NCBI RefSeq assembly: GCF_003933235.1
Contig: NZ_RWJI01000002.1
Coordinates: 62,001-126,000 of the forward strand
Direction of reading: 5' to 3'
DNA length: 64,000 nt
From: Sphingorhabdus wooponensis
Lineage (GTDB): Bacteria > Pseudomonadota > Alphaproteobacteria > Sphingomonadales > Sphingomonadaceae
Shown here: positions 1 through 8,175 of the stretch, piece after piece
Layout of the letters: the number at the start of each line of letters is the position of its first letter
How positions within the stretch are numbered: position 1 is the stretch's first letter
Translations under genes and position numbers: made by a program
Notes under the pieces: generated by a model
What the model was told of the DNA's origin: nothing
Database searches by the model: none
Seen by the model: only the letters and a program-made list of their open reading frames with translations

Positions 1-438
1 CCCACCAAGCGAGACCAATTGGAATGTTGTTTTCCATTTGGCGAGTTTGGACACGGGCACCGAAATCTGCAGTCCGGCAAGAAATTCGCGCAGGCCCGAT
101 ACAATCATCTCACGCAACAAAATGATTAAGGCGGCGATCACATGCCATCCTTCCACATCACGGGTAAACACCAACATCAAGATAACGGCGGCAATCATGA
201 TTTTGTCCGCAATCGGATCAAGAAAAACACCCAATTTGGAGACTGCGCCTTGCGCCCGCGCCAGATAACCGTCGAAATAATCGGTGATGCCCATCAGGCA
301 ATACAGCACAAAAGCAAAAGCATAATCGAGCGGCATCGGTTGCACGCTCATCGGCTTTGTTCCCGGCCACAAAAGAAAAACCAAAATGGGCACCGCGAAA
401 ATTCGCGACAGAGTGAGAAGATTGGGCAAGCTAAGCAT
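1..438 (-). CDS. pgsA: CDP-diacylglycerol--glycerol-3-phosphate 3-phosphatidyltransferase, partial
   Basis: Membrane enzyme that joins CDP-diacylglycerol and glycerol-3-phosphate to give phosphatidylglycerol phosphate. I translated the minus strand from an ATG at 438-436. The product begins MLSLPNLLTLSRI, the usual PgsA start, and is open for 146 codons to the window edge, so the C-terminus is missing. The CDP-alcohol phosphatidyltransferase signature D-G-x2-A-R-x8-G-x3-D-x3-D is complete at about residues 63-85 (DGYLARAQG, then GVFLDPIAD). Hydrophobic helices flank it. It is divergent from the LplT-like transporter on the right, which fits phospholipid metabolism. The family call is firm. 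Confidence 0.93.
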   Translation of the reverse strand, partial: MLSLPNLLTLSRIFAVPILVFLLWPGTKPMSVQPMPLDYAFAFVLYCLMGITDYFDGYLARAQGAVSKLGVFLDPIADKIMIAAVILMLVFTRDVEGWHVIAALIILLREMIVSGLREFLAGLQISVPVSKLAKWKTTFQLVSLGG

Positions 439-568
439 GCCGCATTGATAGCGTGCTGCGTAGACAAAATCACCTGACTATTTACCTGCCGAAAGAAATG
501 CGCTTTGCCATGCTTCTAACCGGCGGCTAAGACACGGCATATCCTTTGCATAGGAAGCTTGTAATTTT

Positions 569-1864
569 ATGGCCACAACAATGTCTTTGATGAACAAGCG
601 CCGTTTTCTGCCGCTTTTCGTCACCCAGTTTCTTAACGCTTTCAACGATAATTTCTACAAAATGGCGATGGTGATGTTGGTCACCTATGAAATTTATTCG
701 GACCCTACGCAGGAAGCGAATTTTAACGCAATTGCAGGCGCGCTGTTCATCTTACCATTTTTTCTGTTTTCCGCACTGGCGGGGCAATTGGCCGATACGA
801 TTGAAAAAACCAAAGTCATCCGCATGGTCAAAACGGCCGAGATATTCATCATGCTATTTGGGGCGGCGGGCATATATCTTCACAATATTCCGGTAATGCT
901 CGCCGCCTTGTTCGCGATGGGCGTGCATTCGACATTTTTCGGACCCATAAAATATGCCATCCTGCCGCAACATCTGAAAAAAGATGAGGTTCTGGGCGGC
1001 ACTGGCCTTGTGGAGGCTGGAACCTATTTAGCTATTTTGGGTGGTACTATTGCAGGCGGCGTTATCCCCGGTGACATTGCTGGCGTCGGCATCATCATTG
1101 TTGCCATCATTGGACGGGTGACCGCGCAGTCCGTTCCAAATGCCCCACCAGAAAGCGACGCGCCGACCGCCAAAATGGATTGGAACATTTTCCGCAGCAG
1201 TTGGCAGTTAGTGCGCGACACAATGCACATCCCCCATCTCTTCATGGCAATCATGGCCATTAGCTTTTTTTGGGGCATTGGCGCCGTCTTGGGATCGATT
1301 TTCCCGCCTATGGTTAAGAATGCCATTGGCGGCGACAACACGGTCGCAACGCTGTTCACAGCGTTTTTCTCGGTAGGTATCGCCATTGGTTCGATTGCAA
1401 TAAACCGCCTACTCAAGGGAACAGTATCGGCGAAATATGCCCCCGCATCGGTTATTGTGATGGGGCTGTTCGTTCTCGACCTATGGTGGACCGTAAGCCA
1501 TTGGGGTCCGGTCGGTAAAGAGTTGATGAATTGGTATGATTTCCTGATGCTTGGCAAAGGCGAACGGATGATTGTCGACCTGCTGGGCATTTCTATTGCA
1601 GGCGGGATGTTTGTGGTGCCTCTTTATGCGTTTTTGACCACCACCGTTGCGAAATCGCAAACCGCGCGGACCATTGCGGCCAATAACATTGTGAATTCGG
1701 GCGCTATGGTGATTGGCGCGATTATTTACAGCCTTCTGGTAAGCGCTGGCGTTAGCATTGCCGACACTTTGTTCATGATTGCAGCAGCCTGTTTGATATC
1801 CGCTTGGATCGCTTGGCGGCTCCATAAAGCGAGCGACATTGTCGCGCTGCAGGTCACATCATAA
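569..1864 (+). CDS. MFS transporter, LplT-like (lysophospholipid transporter family)
   Basis: 431-residue inner-membrane protein with about 12 hydrophobic segments. The N-terminus (RRFLPLFVTQFLNAFNDNFYK) is the hallmark of LplT-type MFS proteins, which flip lysophospholipids inward for re-acylation. In many bacteria this domain is fused to a PlsC acyltransferase and an acyl-ACP synthetase; here it stands alone. The ATG at 569 follows a weak AGGAAG at 551-556, and a second in-frame ATG lies at 581. It is divergent from pgsA. Substrate is inferred from family only. Confidence 0.8.
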   Translation: MATTMSLMNKRRFLPLFVTQFLNAFNDNFYKMAMVMLVTYEIYSDPTQEANFNAIAGALFILPFFLFSALAGQLADTIEKTKVIRMVKTAEIFIMLFGAAGIYLHNIPVMLAALFAMGVHSTFFGPIKYAILPQHLKKDEVLGGTGLVEAGTYLAILGGTIAGGVIPGDIAGVGIIIVAIIGRVTAQSVPNAPPESDAPTAKMDWNIFRSSWQLVRDTMHIPHLFMAIMAISFFWGIGAVLGSIFPPMVKNAIGGDNTVATLFTAFFSVGIAIGSIAINRLLKGTVSAKYAPASVIVMGLFVLDLWWTVSHWGPVGKELMNWYDFLMLGKGERMIVDLLGISIAGGMFVVPLYAFLTTTVAKSQTARTIAANNIVNSGAMVIGAIIYSLLVSAGVSIADTLFMIAAACLISAWIAWRLHKASDIVALQVTS

Positions 1865-1901
1865 CATAGGTGAACGCAGCAAAGGGGTGGAGAATCATAG
1901 C

Positions 1902-2624
1902 ATGAAAATCTCAGGCAAAACCGCATTGGTGACGGGCGGAACAGACGGCATTGGTCTGGAAATCGCGCGCCAGTTGACAGCAAAAGGCGCAACCGTGCTT
2001 GTATGTGGTCGCCGCGAAGACGCGCTGGCATCCGCGCGGGCGGAAGGTCTTGAGGCCATTCAAGCGGACCTTTCTACCCCCGCTGGCTGTGCGGCGCTTG
2101 CCGCTGCTTTGGCGGATCGCCCTATCGACATGCTTATAAACAATGCGGGAATGAGTGGAAATTTCGGCCCCGGGGAACCCCTTGACCTTGCGCTGACGGA
2201 TCAGGCTATTTTCCTAAACCTTAACGCGCCACTGCATCTGATTGGCCATTTCCTGCCGAACTTATTGAAGCGGCCAGAGGCGGTGATCGTCAATGTCACC
2301 TCAGGCCTTGCCATTGCACCGCGCGCGGGCGGTCCAGTCTATTGCGCGACGAAGTCTGGTTTGCGTAGTTTCACCCAATCTTTGCGCCACAATTTACGCG
2401 ACACACATATCCATGTGATTGAAGCCCTCCCACCCGTGGTTGATACCGCGATGACGCGTGGCCGGATAAGCGGCAATAAAATGTCGGCCAAACAATGTGC
2501 GGCAGAGATAGTGGATGCCATTGCGACTAATGCCAAGGAGGCCAATGTCGGCATGGTGAAGCTATTACGGCTTATCTACTCGCTATCACCCGCCCTTGTG
2601 CGGCGGATCATGATCAAATTTTAA
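1902..2624 (+). CDS. SDR family NAD(P)-dependent oxidoreductase (DltE-like)
   Basis: Cytoplasmic short-chain dehydrogenase of 240 residues. The Rossmann motif TGGTDGIG lies near residues 12-19, NNAG near residue 85, and the catalytic Ser...YxxxK is visible as VTSG followed by YCATKSG. It is closest in style to the DltE-like classical SDRs, whose substrates are mostly unknown. The open frame extends upstream to 1839, but the ATG at 1902 has an AAGGGGTGG ribosome site and starts exactly at the Rossmann strand (MKISGKTALVTGG), so it is preferred. It begins 37 bases after the transporter stop and may be co-transcribed with it. Confidence 0.85.
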   Translation: MKISGKTALVTGGTDGIGLEIARQLTAKGATVLVCGRREDALASARAEGLEAIQADLSTPAGCAALAAALADRPIDMLINNAGMSGNFGPGEPLDLALTDQAIFLNLNAPLHLIGHFLPNLLKRPEAVIVNVTSGLAIAPRAGGPVYCATKSGLRSFTQSLRHNLRDTHIHVIEALPPVVDTAMTRGRISGNKMSAKQCAAEIVDAIATNAKEANVGMVKLLRLIYSLSPALVRRIMIKF

Positions 2625-2695
2625 GGGTCAATCGGAACCCGCGAAGTTGGTTTCCCAATTGAGAAACCCGCAATCTGCAATGTCGGGAAAATAAG

Positions 2696-2780
2696 TGGTG
2701 CCCCAGGCCCGACTCGAACGGGCACTCCTCTCGGAACAGGATTTTGAATCCAGCGCGTCTACCATTCCACCACTGGGGCA
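2696..2780 (-). tRNA. tRNA-Leu (CAA anticodon)
   Basis: The minus strand folds as a class II tRNA. The acceptor TGCCCCA (2780-2774) pairs with TGGGGCA, the loop CTGGATTCAAAATCC carries anticodon CAA, there is a variable arm, the T-arm is GTTCGAGTC and CCA is encoded. Length is 85 nt. Confidence 0.95.
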
Positions 2781-2869
2781 CATCTTTGTCGAGCGAACCC
2801 GATAAAGCGGAGGCCCCTCTAACCGAGCCTCCGCTATGATGCAAGTGCATCCTTAATTCTTCCGCTCCT

Positions 2870-4291
2870 CTATTTTTTGAGCTCTTTTGCGAGTGTCTTG
2901 AGCGTAGCCTTGCCATAAGGGGCTTTGAACCCACCCATGCCGGCAACATCAACGCCGGTCTGGCGATAGACGGCGCGCATATGGCTAAACGTCTTGAACC
3001 CGTCTGCGCCATGATAATTGCCCATGCCCGATGGCCCAACGCCACCAAAGGGCAGGTCTTCCATCGCATTGTGAAAGACCACATCATTGACAGTCACACC
3101 GCCAGAAACAGTCCGCGTCAGCACGCAATCTTCTTCGGCTTTGTCCGATCCAAAATAATAGAGGCCAAGTGGCCGGTCATGCGCATTCACATAATCAATG
3201 GCCTCATCCATCGTTGAATAGGTCATCACAGGCAGGATGGGGCCGAAAATTTCTTCCTGCATCACCTTCATATCGTCGGTGACGTTGCGGACGATGGTCA
3301 GCGGCATTTTGTTGCCGTTGGACGTGGCAAATTCCTCATTGGCCGGGTTTACCTCAATAAGCTCAGCGCCCTTTTCGCGCGCATCGTCGAGATAGCTCTG
3401 CAAACGTTCATAATTGCGGCCATTCACGACCGACGTGTAATCGTCATTGTGCAGCAATTTTGGATATTGCGCGGTGACGCCAGCCTTCACAGCCTCAATG
3501 ACATCATGCTCCTGATCGCTTGGCACCAACAAATAATCGGGCGCGAGGCAGATTTGGCCAGCATTCATCATCTTGCCCAATGCGATCCGCTCGCCCGCTT
3601 TTTTCTTGTCCGCGCTGCGGCCAATGATGGTCGGCGACTTGCCGCCAAGTTCCAATGTGACCGGTACCAGATTGTCGGCGGCGGCGCGCATGATATGCTT
3701 GCCAACGCTCGTTGCGCCGGTGAAGATCATATGGTCAAAGGCCAGCTTGGAAAAAGCCATGCCGACGTCCGCGCCGCCGGTGAAAACCGCCATTTCCTCT
3801 TCGGCGAAATATTTGGGCACCAGTTCTTCAAACAAGGCCGACACCCGCTCTGTAAATTCAGAGGGTTTGATCATCGCGCGGTTACCGGCGGCGAGAATAC
3901 CCGCCATGGGCACCATCACCATGCCAACAGGGAAGTTCCAAGGCGCAACGACGCCGACCACGCCCTTGGGCTGGAACACGACCTCCGCCTTGGCCCCGAT
4001 AAGGCCCAACGGAAAGGTGGGTTTGCGCTTCTCGCCCTTGGCCCAGCTTTCAAAATGCTTCTTCGCGTGCTTCATCGCACTGACAGAAGGCATGATATCG
4101 GTGAGCAATGTTTGCTCACGGCTGCGATGGCCGAAATCTGCCGAAACGGCCTTTGCAAAATCTTCGGCATGGTCGATCAACAAAGCAATCGCGCGATCCA
4201 TACGGTCGCGGCGTACCGACATTGGTTCCGGCATCGCAGCGGTAAACGCGGCGCGCTGTTTTTCGAGCACAGTCTGCATATTTGCGGTCAT
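2870..4291 (-). CDS. Aldehyde dehydrogenase, coniferyl-aldehyde dehydrogenase type
   Basis: NAD(P)-dependent oxidation of an aldehyde to the acid. The 473-residue protein has the ALDH landmarks: VAPWNFPVGM (cofactor/oxyanion region), the motif ELGGKSPTII with its general-base Glu, catalytic Cys248 in NAGQICLAPDY, and EEIFGPILPV. The length and NAGQICLAPDY context match the coniferyl-aldehyde dehydrogenase (CalB) branch of small class-3-like ALDHs. The frame is open upstream to 4426, but the ATG at 4291 has a GGGAGAGAA ribosome site and gives the usual start. It is divergent from the acyl-CoA synthetase, with start codons about 120 bases apart, so the two may share regulation. The true substrate is not fixed by sequence. 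Confidence 0.9.
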   Translation of the reverse strand: MTANMQTVLEKQRAAFTAAMPEPMSVRRDRMDRAIALLIDHAEDFAKAVSADFGHRSREQTLLTDIMPSVSAMKHAKKHFESWAKGEKRKPTFPLGLIGAKAEVVFQPKGVVGVVAPWNFPVGMVMVPMAGILAAGNRAMIKPSEFTERVSALFEELVPKYFAEEEMAVFTGGADVGMAFSKLAFDHMIFTGATSVGKHIMRAAADNLVPVTLELGGKSPTIIGRSADKKKAGERIALGKMMNAGQICLAPDYLLVPSDQEHDVIEAVKAGVTAQYPKLLHNDDYTSVVNGRNYERLQSYLDDAREKGAELIEVNPANEEFATSNGNKMPLTIVRNVTDDMKVMQEEIFGPILPVMTYSTMDEAIDYVNAHDRPLGLYYFGSDKAEEDCVLTRTVSGGVTVNDVVFHNAMEDLPFGGVGPSGMGNYHGADGFKTFSHMRAVYRQTGVDVAGMGGFKAPYGKATLKTLAKELKK

Positions 4292-4409
4292 TCTTTCTCT
4301 CCCTTTAATCAGTTGATGATTTGCTAGCGCGAAGCGTTGCACATTGAAACCATTTTGGCGTATCGACAGTGCGAACACGCGCAAAGCGTCGCGACGGAAT
4401 GGAGAGAAC

Positions 4410-6146
4410 ATGATCGAGGCAGGCAAAAAATGGACGCCACCTGCGGGTTGGCCAGTGATGACTCGTGATCAGGTAAAGGCCGCCTTGTGTGCGCCGGGCA
4501 TGCCATTTGAAATGGAAACTGCTGTGATTGAGGGCGTGCCAACGCGCGTCTGGAAAAATGCCTTGCCCAATCTTGCCGTGCTGGCCGGACATGCCAAAGT
4601 GGCATTCGGTGACCGCGAATTCGTAGTGTATGAGGATGAGCGCGTTACCTATGACGCCTGGCATCGCGCCGTAGCGTCCTTGGCGCAGGCGCTAAAAGAA
4701 TGCGGTATTAAAAAGGGCGACCGCGTCGGCCTTGCAATGCGTAACTTACCCGAATGGCCGGTCGCCTTTTTCGCCGCTGCCGTGACGGGCGCAATTGTTG
4801 TGCCGTTGAACGCATGGTGGACCGGCGAAGAGTTGGTCTTTGGTATGGCCGATTCGGGCGCAGCTGTTTTAATCTGCGATGCTGAACGCTGGGACCGCAT
4901 TGCACCGTACAAAGCCGAAATGCCCGCGCTGCAACATGTGATGGTTGCGCGCAGCGGTGGGGCCGCGATGGCAGAGCCTGCTACCCCGCTCGAAAATATA
5001 ATTGGCGAACCCAAAAGCTATTCTAATTTGCCAGACCTGCCCTTGCCGGACGTCGCAATAGCACCTGATGATGCCGTCACTATTTTCTACACGAGCGGCA
5101 CAACCGGCAAACCCAAGGGCGCATTGGGATCACATCGCAATTTGCTCACCAATGGCTTGTCCAGTGCCTATTCGGGCGCGGCGACGGTGCTGCGTCGGGG
5201 CGATTCTTTGCCAGAGCCCAGCATTCGGGCTTCCTTGCTTGTGATCCCGATGTTCCACGTCACCGCCTGTTCGGCATCGATGATCCCTACGATTCAAGCT
5301 GGCCACAAAATCATATTATTGCACAAATGGGATACCGTGAAAGCATTCGAGATTATCGAGCGCGAAAAGGTCAATGCCACGGGCGGCGTACCGTTTATCG
5401 CTTGGCAGTTGATCGAACATCCAGACCGCGAAAAATATGATCTCAGTTCTATCGACGCGATCAGCTATGGCGGTGCACCATCTGCGCCGGAATTGGTGAG
5501 CAAAATCCACGAAATATTCGGCGCTTTGCCCGGCAATGGCTGGGGCATGACCGAAACCATGGCGACCGTAACTTCGCACTTGGCTGAAGATTATCTCAAT
5601 CGTCCGGAGAGCTGCGGCCCGGCGGTCGCGGTATCCGATCTGAAAATCATGTCCGAGGATGGCACCACGGAATTGCCCATTGGTGAAGTAGGCGAATTAT
5701 GGGCACGCGGCCCGCAAATCGTTAAAGGCTATTGGAACCGTCCCGACGCCACCGCCGAAACATTTGTCGATGGCTGGGTGCGTACAGGCGACCTTGCGCG
5801 GGTGGATGACGAAGGTTTCTGCTTCATCGTTGACCGTGCAAAGGACATGATCATTCGCGGTGGCGAGAATATCTATTCGTCGGAAGTCGAAAATATTCTC
5901 TACGAACATCCTGCCGTTACCGACGCAGCTTTGGTGGGCATCCCGCATCAAACCTTAGGCGAAGAACCCGCAGCCGTCGTGCATTTGGCACCCGGCATGA
6001 CCGCTACGGAGGAGGAGCTTCGACATTATGTCAGCGAACGTCTCGCGAAGTTCAAGGTGCCGGTAAAGATCATCTTCACGCAGGATACTTTACCTCGCAA
6101 CGCCAATGGCAAGATCCTGAAACGCGATTTGAAGGCCTTGTTCTGA
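4410..6146 (+). CDS. AMP-dependent acyl-CoA synthetase (fatty-acid--CoA ligase family)
   Basis: ANL-superfamily enzyme that activates a carboxylic acid to acyl-AMP and then acyl-CoA. In 578 residues one sees the P-loop motif TIFYTSGTTGKPKG, the adenine-binding GWGMTET, the hinge WVRTGDLARVD, and the C-terminal catalytic lysine motif PRNANGKILKRDL. The ATG at 4410 follows GGAGAG at 4401-4406; an upstream in-frame start at 4344 lacks a ribosome site. With the adjacent aldehyde dehydrogenase and thiolase it suggests a route aldehyde to acid to acyl-CoA to beta-oxidation. Chain length cannot be read from the sequence. It could in principle also feed acyl chains to the distant sphingolipid locus, but nothing here shows that. 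Confidence 0.9.
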   Translation: MIEAGKKWTPPAGWPVMTRDQVKAALCAPGMPFEMETAVIEGVPTRVWKNALPNLAVLAGHAKVAFGDREFVVYEDERVTYDAWHRAVASLAQALKECGIKKGDRVGLAMRNLPEWPVAFFAAAVTGAIVVPLNAWWTGEELVFGMADSGAAVLICDAERWDRIAPYKAEMPALQHVMVARSGGAAMAEPATPLENIIGEPKSYSNLPDLPLPDVAIAPDDAVTIFYTSGTTGKPKGALGSHRNLLTNGLSSAYSGAATVLRRGDSLPEPSIRASLLVIPMFHVTACSASMIPTIQAGHKIILLHKWDTVKAFEIIEREKVNATGGVPFIAWQLIEHPDREKYDLSSIDAISYGGAPSAPELVSKIHEIFGALPGNGWGMTETMATVTSHLAEDYLNRPESCGPAVAVSDLKIMSEDGTTELPIGEVGELWARGPQIVKGYWNRPDATAETFVDGWVRTGDLARVDDEGFCFIVDRAKDMIIRGGENIYSSEVENILYEHPAVTDAALVGIPHQTLGEEPAAVVHLAPGMTATEEELRHYVSERLAKFKVPVKIIFTQDTLPRNANGKILKRDLKALF

Positions 6147-6229
6147 GGCGGCGACCAAGGGTGATTCACGTTTGTTTTTGACGGATCGGCGGCCTATAGG
6201 GCGTTAAATCCAAGTCAAAGGAAACTCCC

Positions 6230-7417
6230 ATGCGCAACGCCGATCCCGTCGTAATCCTGTCCTACGCCCGCACGCCCATGGGCGCGATGCAGGGGGCATT
6301 GGCGGACGTTTCGGCAACCGACCTTGGCGCGACCGCAGTAAAGGCCGCAGTGGAACGCGCGGGAGTCGATGGCGCCATGATTGAGCGCATCTACATGGGC
6401 TGCGTTCTTCCCGCTGGCTTGGGCCAAGCGCCTGCCCGTCAAGCCGCGATCAAGGCTGGCTTGCCCAAATCGGTGCAGGCAACGACGGTGAACAAAGTAT
6501 GCGGATCGGGCATGCAAACCGTTATCATGGGCAGCGAGGCGATCGTCGCCGGCTCAGTCGATTATGTTATCGCGGGCGGCATGGAAAGCATGACCAATGC
6601 GCCTTATTTGCTGAAAAAGCATCGCAGCGGCGCGCGCATTGGCCATGACACGGCCTATGACCATATGTTCTTGGATGGCTTGGAAGACGCCTATGAGGCT
6701 GGACGCGCCATGGGCACATTCGCGCAAGACACCGCCAATGATTATCAACTGACCCGCGAGGCGCAGGATGCCTACGCGATTGAATCGCTGCGGCGCGCAC
6801 AAAAAGCGATTGCCGATGGCGCGTTCAAGCAGGAAATCGTCGCTGTGACCGTTGCCACGCGCAAAGGCGATGTCATTGTCGACACAGACGAACAACCCGG
6901 CAAGGGCATGCCCGACAAAATTCCCACACTGAAAGCAGCTTTTGCCAAGGACGGCACGATTACAGCGGCAACCAGCTCTTCCATCTCCGATGGCGCAGCA
7001 GCGCTTGTCCTCGCGCGTCAGTCGGTCGCCGATGCCAATGGCCAAACACCCGTTGCCCGCATCATTGCCCATGCCGCGCATGCGCAGGAACCATCAGCAT
7101 TTACCACGGCACCTGTCGGCGCGATCAACAAATGCTTGGAAAAGGCCGGTTGGACCATCGATGATGTCGACCTGTTTGAAGTGAATGAGGCCTTTGCCTG
7201 CGTCGCCATGTTTGCGATGCATGACCTTGGCATATCGCATGACAAGATTAATGTTCATGGCGGCGCTACCGCGCTTGGCCATCCCATTGGTGCGTCAGGC
7301 GCGCGGATTATTACAACCTTGGTTGCGGCACTGCAACGTCATGGCAAGACACGCGGCATCGCGTCCTTGTGCATTGGCGGCGGTGAGGCGACGGCGCTGG
7401 CGATTGAGTTAATCTAA
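6230..7417 (+). CDS. Acetyl-CoA C-acyltransferase (thiolase)
   Basis: Thiolase that cleaves 3-ketoacyl-CoA or condenses two acetyl-CoA. The 395 residues are the normal length. The nucleophile Cys91 lies in KVCGSGM, His351 in GHPIGASG, and the second Cys381 in CIGGG; NEAFA is also present. An AAGGAA ribosome site lies just before the ATG. It follows the acyl-CoA synthetase by 83 bases on the same strand, which fits beta-oxidation. An acetoacetyl-CoA thiolase role (AtoB/PhaA) is equally possible from sequence. Confidence 0.93.
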   Translation: MRNADPVVILSYARTPMGAMQGALADVSATDLGATAVKAAVERAGVDGAMIERIYMGCVLPAGLGQAPARQAAIKAGLPKSVQATTVNKVCGSGMQTVIMGSEAIVAGSVDYVIAGGMESMTNAPYLLKKHRSGARIGHDTAYDHMFLDGLEDAYEAGRAMGTFAQDTANDYQLTREAQDAYAIESLRRAQKAIADGAFKQEIVAVTVATRKGDVIVDTDEQPGKGMPDKIPTLKAAFAKDGTITAATSSSISDGAAALVLARQSVADANGQTPVARIIAHAAHAQEPSAFTTAPVGAINKCLEKAGWTIDDVDLFEVNEAFACVAMFAMHDLGISHDKINVHGGATALGHPIGASGARIITTLVAALQRHGKTRGIASLCIGGGEATALAIELI

Positions 7418-7438
7418 ACGGCTACCACGCGGGGCTAT

Positions 7439-8104
7439 ATGCATATCGTTTTCGTCCTGTTCGACAATGTAACGCAGCTCGATTTCACGGGGCCCGTGCA
7501 GTTTTTGTCCCGCCTGCCCGGCGCGCAGGTGCACGTCGTTACCAAAGATGGCGCAGCGGTCACAACCGACTGCGGTTTTTCAATCTTGCCGCGCTCCAGC
7601 TTTGCCGATTGTCCGCAAGCCGACATTTTATGCGTGCCCGGCGGGCATGGCGTCCGCGATGCGATTGCCGATACCGCCCTTGTCGATTTTGTCCGGCAAC
7701 AAGCCAAGGGTGCGGATTATATCACCAGCGTGTGTACCGGCGCGTTCATCCTTGGCGCGGCAGGCTATCTTCAAGGTAAAAAGGCAACGTGCCATTGGGC
7801 CTATACGCAGTTGCTCCCCCTGTTCGGCGCAACGCACGTGCCAGCGCGCGTCGTGCATGATGGCAATTTGATAACCGCAGGCGGCGTCACCTCAGGTATT
7901 GATTTCGCGCTGAACCTTATTGCGAAAATCGCGAGCGAAGATGTCGCAAGGACCATTCAATTGGCACTCGAATATGATCCCGCGCCTCCCTTCGGCGGCG
8001 GTTCCCTCAAAAGTTCCTCAGATGAAACAGTCCATAATCTGCGCGCGCGCGTTTACGACAAGGCAGCTGCCGAAATGAAAATGGCCATTCAACATATAAT
8101 TTAA
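7439..8104 (+). CDS. DJ-1/PfpI family protein (isonitrile hydratase-like)
   Basis: 221-residue alpha/beta protein of the DJ-1/PfpI superfamily. The nucleophile-elbow cysteine is Cys99 in SVCTGAF, preceded by the glutamate-rich early strand (FDNVTQLDFTGP). The N-terminus resembles isonitrile hydratase (InhA) and the amidase-like domain of AraC-type GATase1 regulators; there is no helix-turn-helix domain here. It starts 22 bases after the thiolase stop and is probably in the same operon. Substrate unknown. Confidence 0.85.
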   Translation: MHIVFVLFDNVTQLDFTGPVQFLSRLPGAQVHVVTKDGAAVTTDCGFSILPRSSFADCPQADILCVPGGHGVRDAIADTALVDFVRQQAKGADYITSVCTGAFILGAAGYLQGKKATCHWAYTQLLPLFGATHVPARVVHDGNLITAGGVTSGIDFALNLIAKIASEDVARTIQLALEYDPAPPFGGGSLKSSSDETVHNLRARVYDKAAAEMKMAIQHII

Positions 8105-8175
8105 TCCGCCGATTAAATTCATACTGGACGCGCACGCGGCATCGGCATAGCTTCTCCTTTCGGGGGAGAGATAAA

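Noticed and set aside
3449-4327. Long plus-strand ORFs opposite the aldehyde dehydrogenase
   Set aside because: Antisense shadows; the minus strand has the complete ALDH motifs.
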